From Desulfotomaculum sp. (GTDB taxonomy: Bacteria > Bacillota > Desulfotomaculia > Desulfotomaculales > Nap2-2B): a stretch of 6,168 nt of DNA. The DNA is taken from contig DMDI01000039.1 in assembly GCA_003445555.1 (NCBI GenBank), forward strand, positions 1 to 6,168. Reading direction: 5' to 3'. The notes beneath the pieces were generated by a model. It saw only the letters and a list, made by a program, of their open reading frames with translations. It was not told where the DNA came from and made no database searches. Positions 4,947-6,168 of this stretch are shown piece by piece; position 1 is the first letter of the stretch; every line of letters begins with the position of its first letter. The translations under genes were made by a program, and so were the position numbers.

Positions 4947-6168
4947 TCAATTCTCCGCTAATGGGTACCCTCTTAATTGATTGCCAAGGGCCAGGTAAGC
5001 TAAAACAAGCATGGCGTGAGACCAGCCCAGGGGGATTACCCAGGCCGGACCACCTACTTGCTTGTTTACTTGCTCGGGCAGCAAACCAAGCGGGTTGGCG
5101 TTTTTTATCACCCACCGGTATAAAGACAAAGCCTTTTCCTTTTCACCGCGTAAGGCATAGATAATACTTAACCAAAGAGTGGTTATTACCCAAGGGTTGC
5201 CGCCGGCGTAAACATCACCCTCGTAGCGGTGAATGCCACCTACCTGTCTATTGGTAAGAAATTTTTCAATTGCCTGGATGATTCTGTTTGTCCAGAAATC
5301 AGTTGGTTTTAAGGCTCTGAAAGGAAAAACCAGTCCGGCTAAGGCCGCGTCAATACGCCGGTCCTGTCCTACCCAATAAACAGGGTAAAGCCCTAAAGGG
5401 TCGGTGGTGGACCATACCTGATAACCATGCTCCTTGTACCAGTGATACTCATTTAAGGAGATGCGCCGGTTAATCCCCCGTAAAAAACACCTGGTTTTAG
5501 CCTCCCACTGCCGGATCAAAATCGCTTTTTTTACCTTTGCCGCCGTCTCCCGCCACAAAGCAGCTCTGGCCGGTTCTCCTTTAGTCTTGGCTAAGGCCGC
5601 AGCCGCTTTTAAACCACCGTAAGTTGCGGCCGCTGCGTAGGTACTTTGGCAATAATTATCTTCCCACAAATCAAAGCTGGGTTGAGGAAGGTTGTTAGCC
5701 GGTGAAAGGGAACGAAGCAAATAATTTACTCCCCGGCAAACAGAAGGCCAGACGGCCGCCAAAAAATTTTGCTCTCCGGTAAGGGTAAAGTGGTGGGCAT
5801 AGCCCCAAAGCACCGCGCCCACCTGGTCAATCTGGTGGCCCCAAAAAGGAGCCCATCTGCCATCCGTAAAGTATCTTTGTTTCCAACTGCCGTCAGTTTC
5901 CTGCACCTTTAAACAATATAAGTAAAAGTCTCTGGCCTCCTTATAAAAACCGGCTTCATCCAGGGCAACCGCCGCAAAAAATCCATCGCGCGGCCAGCAA
6001 TAAGCGTATCCTCCGCAGCAAGTGTAAAAAGGATCTAACTCCGGAGCGGCAATTATTCCTCCTGTCTCCCGGTGACAAAGTAGTTTTAAAGTCAGTAAAG
6101 AATGTTGTACTTCATCAGGCAACCTCTTTTTATCCCCGGGACTTTGCTCCGGCGTTGAATTTTTTTGG
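4947..6168 (-). CDS. Glycoside hydrolase family 15 (glucoamylase-type), C-terminal part, 5' end beyond window
   Basis: The frame is open from the window edge to a stop at 4947-4949, giving 406 residues. A TTG at 6120-6122 could be mistaken for a start, but the frame continues upstream and GH15 proteins normally carry a large N-terminal beta domain, so roughly 200-250 residues are probably missing. The visible part is the (alpha/alpha)6-barrel. Numbering from the edge, it has SLLTLKLL (about 23-30), YCWPRD (56-61), HQIDQVGAVLW, DLWED with the predicted general acid Glu169, RYEGDVYAGGNPW (314-326), LLPEQ with the predicted general base Glu365, and WSHA (382-385). It would hydrolyse alpha-1,4- (and perhaps alpha-1,6-) glucans from the non-reducing end, releasing glucose. 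A related GH15 activity on trehalose or isomaltose cannot be excluded. Its location in the cell cannot be judged without the N-terminus. It converges on codY with one base between stops. Confidence 0.9.
   Translation of the reverse strand, partial: QKNSTPEQSPGDKKRLPDEVQHSLLTLKLLCHRETGGIIAAPELDPFYTCCGGYAYCWPRDGFFAAVALDEAGFYKEARDFYLYCLKVQETDGSWKQRYFTDGRWAPFWGHQIDQVGAVLWGYAHHFTLTGEQNFLAAVWPSVCRGVNYLLRSLSPANNLPQPSFDLWEDNYCQSTYAAAATYGGLKAAAALAKTKGEPARAALWRETAAKVKKAILIRQWEAKTRCFLRGINRRISLNEYHWYKEHGYQVWSTTDPLGLYPVYWVGQDRRIDAALAGLVFPFRALKPTDFWTNRIIQAIEKFLTNRQVGGIHRYEGDVYAGGNPWVITTLWLSIIYALRGEKEKALSLYRWVIKNANPLGLLPEQVNKQVGGPAWVIPLGWSHAMLVLAYLALGNQLRGYPLAEN

Noticed and set aside
4208..4970. Two copies of GGGTACCC (4208-4215 and 4963-4970)
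   Set aside because: Both are short palindromes in or near coding sequence with no shared flanks, consistent with chance.
4961..5164. Open frame on the plus strand after codY (67 codons)
   Set aside because: It lies entirely antisense to the well-supported GH15 gene, has no ribosome binding site and has a low-complexity translation.
6120..6122. TTG as start codon of the GH15 gene
   Set aside because: The frame stays open upstream to the window edge, no Shine-Dalgarno site precedes it, and the first residues after it already match the middle of GH15 proteins.

Overview
The window looks like chromosomal DNA of a spore-forming member of the Firmicutes, probably class Clostridia and perhaps Peptococcaceae-like. 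This rests on the block hslV-hslU-codY (CodY is confined to Firmicutes), purine-rich Shine-Dalgarno sites, a moderately AT-rich base composition, and a cysteine-rich protein that resembles the spore coat or exosporium proteins of this group. No tRNA, rRNA, CRISPR array, insertion sequence or other mobile element was found.

Layout. (1) 1-522, minus strand: the first 174 residues of a cysteine-rich hypothetical protein whose end lies outside the window. (2) 523-819: a divergent intergenic region with candidate promoters in both directions. (3) 820-1149, plus: a 109-residue hypothetical protein. (4) 1150-1345: a spacer with a tandem 8-mer, a candidate promoter and a 9-bp hairpin. (5) 1346-2020, plus: an unrecognised protein of about 224 residues. 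(6) 2021-2185: a leader with a candidate sigma-A promoter and a perfect 14-bp hairpin. (7) 2186-4945, plus: a tight operon of hslV (peptidase), hslU (ATPase unfoldase) and codY (global nutritional repressor). (8) 4947-6168, minus: the C-terminal 406 residues of a GH15 glucoamylase-type glycoside hydrolase, convergent with codY.

How the genes work together. HslU unfolds proteins with ATP and feeds them into the HslV chamber. CodY senses branched-chain amino acids and GTP in the species where it has been studied, and represses starvation genes. The hslVU-codY linkage is the same as in Bacillus subtilis clpQ-clpY-codY, but the recombinase gene codV/xerC that precedes it there is absent. The GH15 enzyme would release glucose from alpha-glucans. 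It is not part of the operon and meets codY tail to tail with one base between the stop codons.

The observations most worth checking are a 14/15 match to the CodY operator inside hslU upstream of codY, the hairpin in the hslV leader, the convergent codY/GH15 junction without a visible terminator, a possible sigma-K promoter before the 109-residue gene, and three hypothetical proteins without a recognised family. I see no clear new multi-gene defence or biosynthetic system here.
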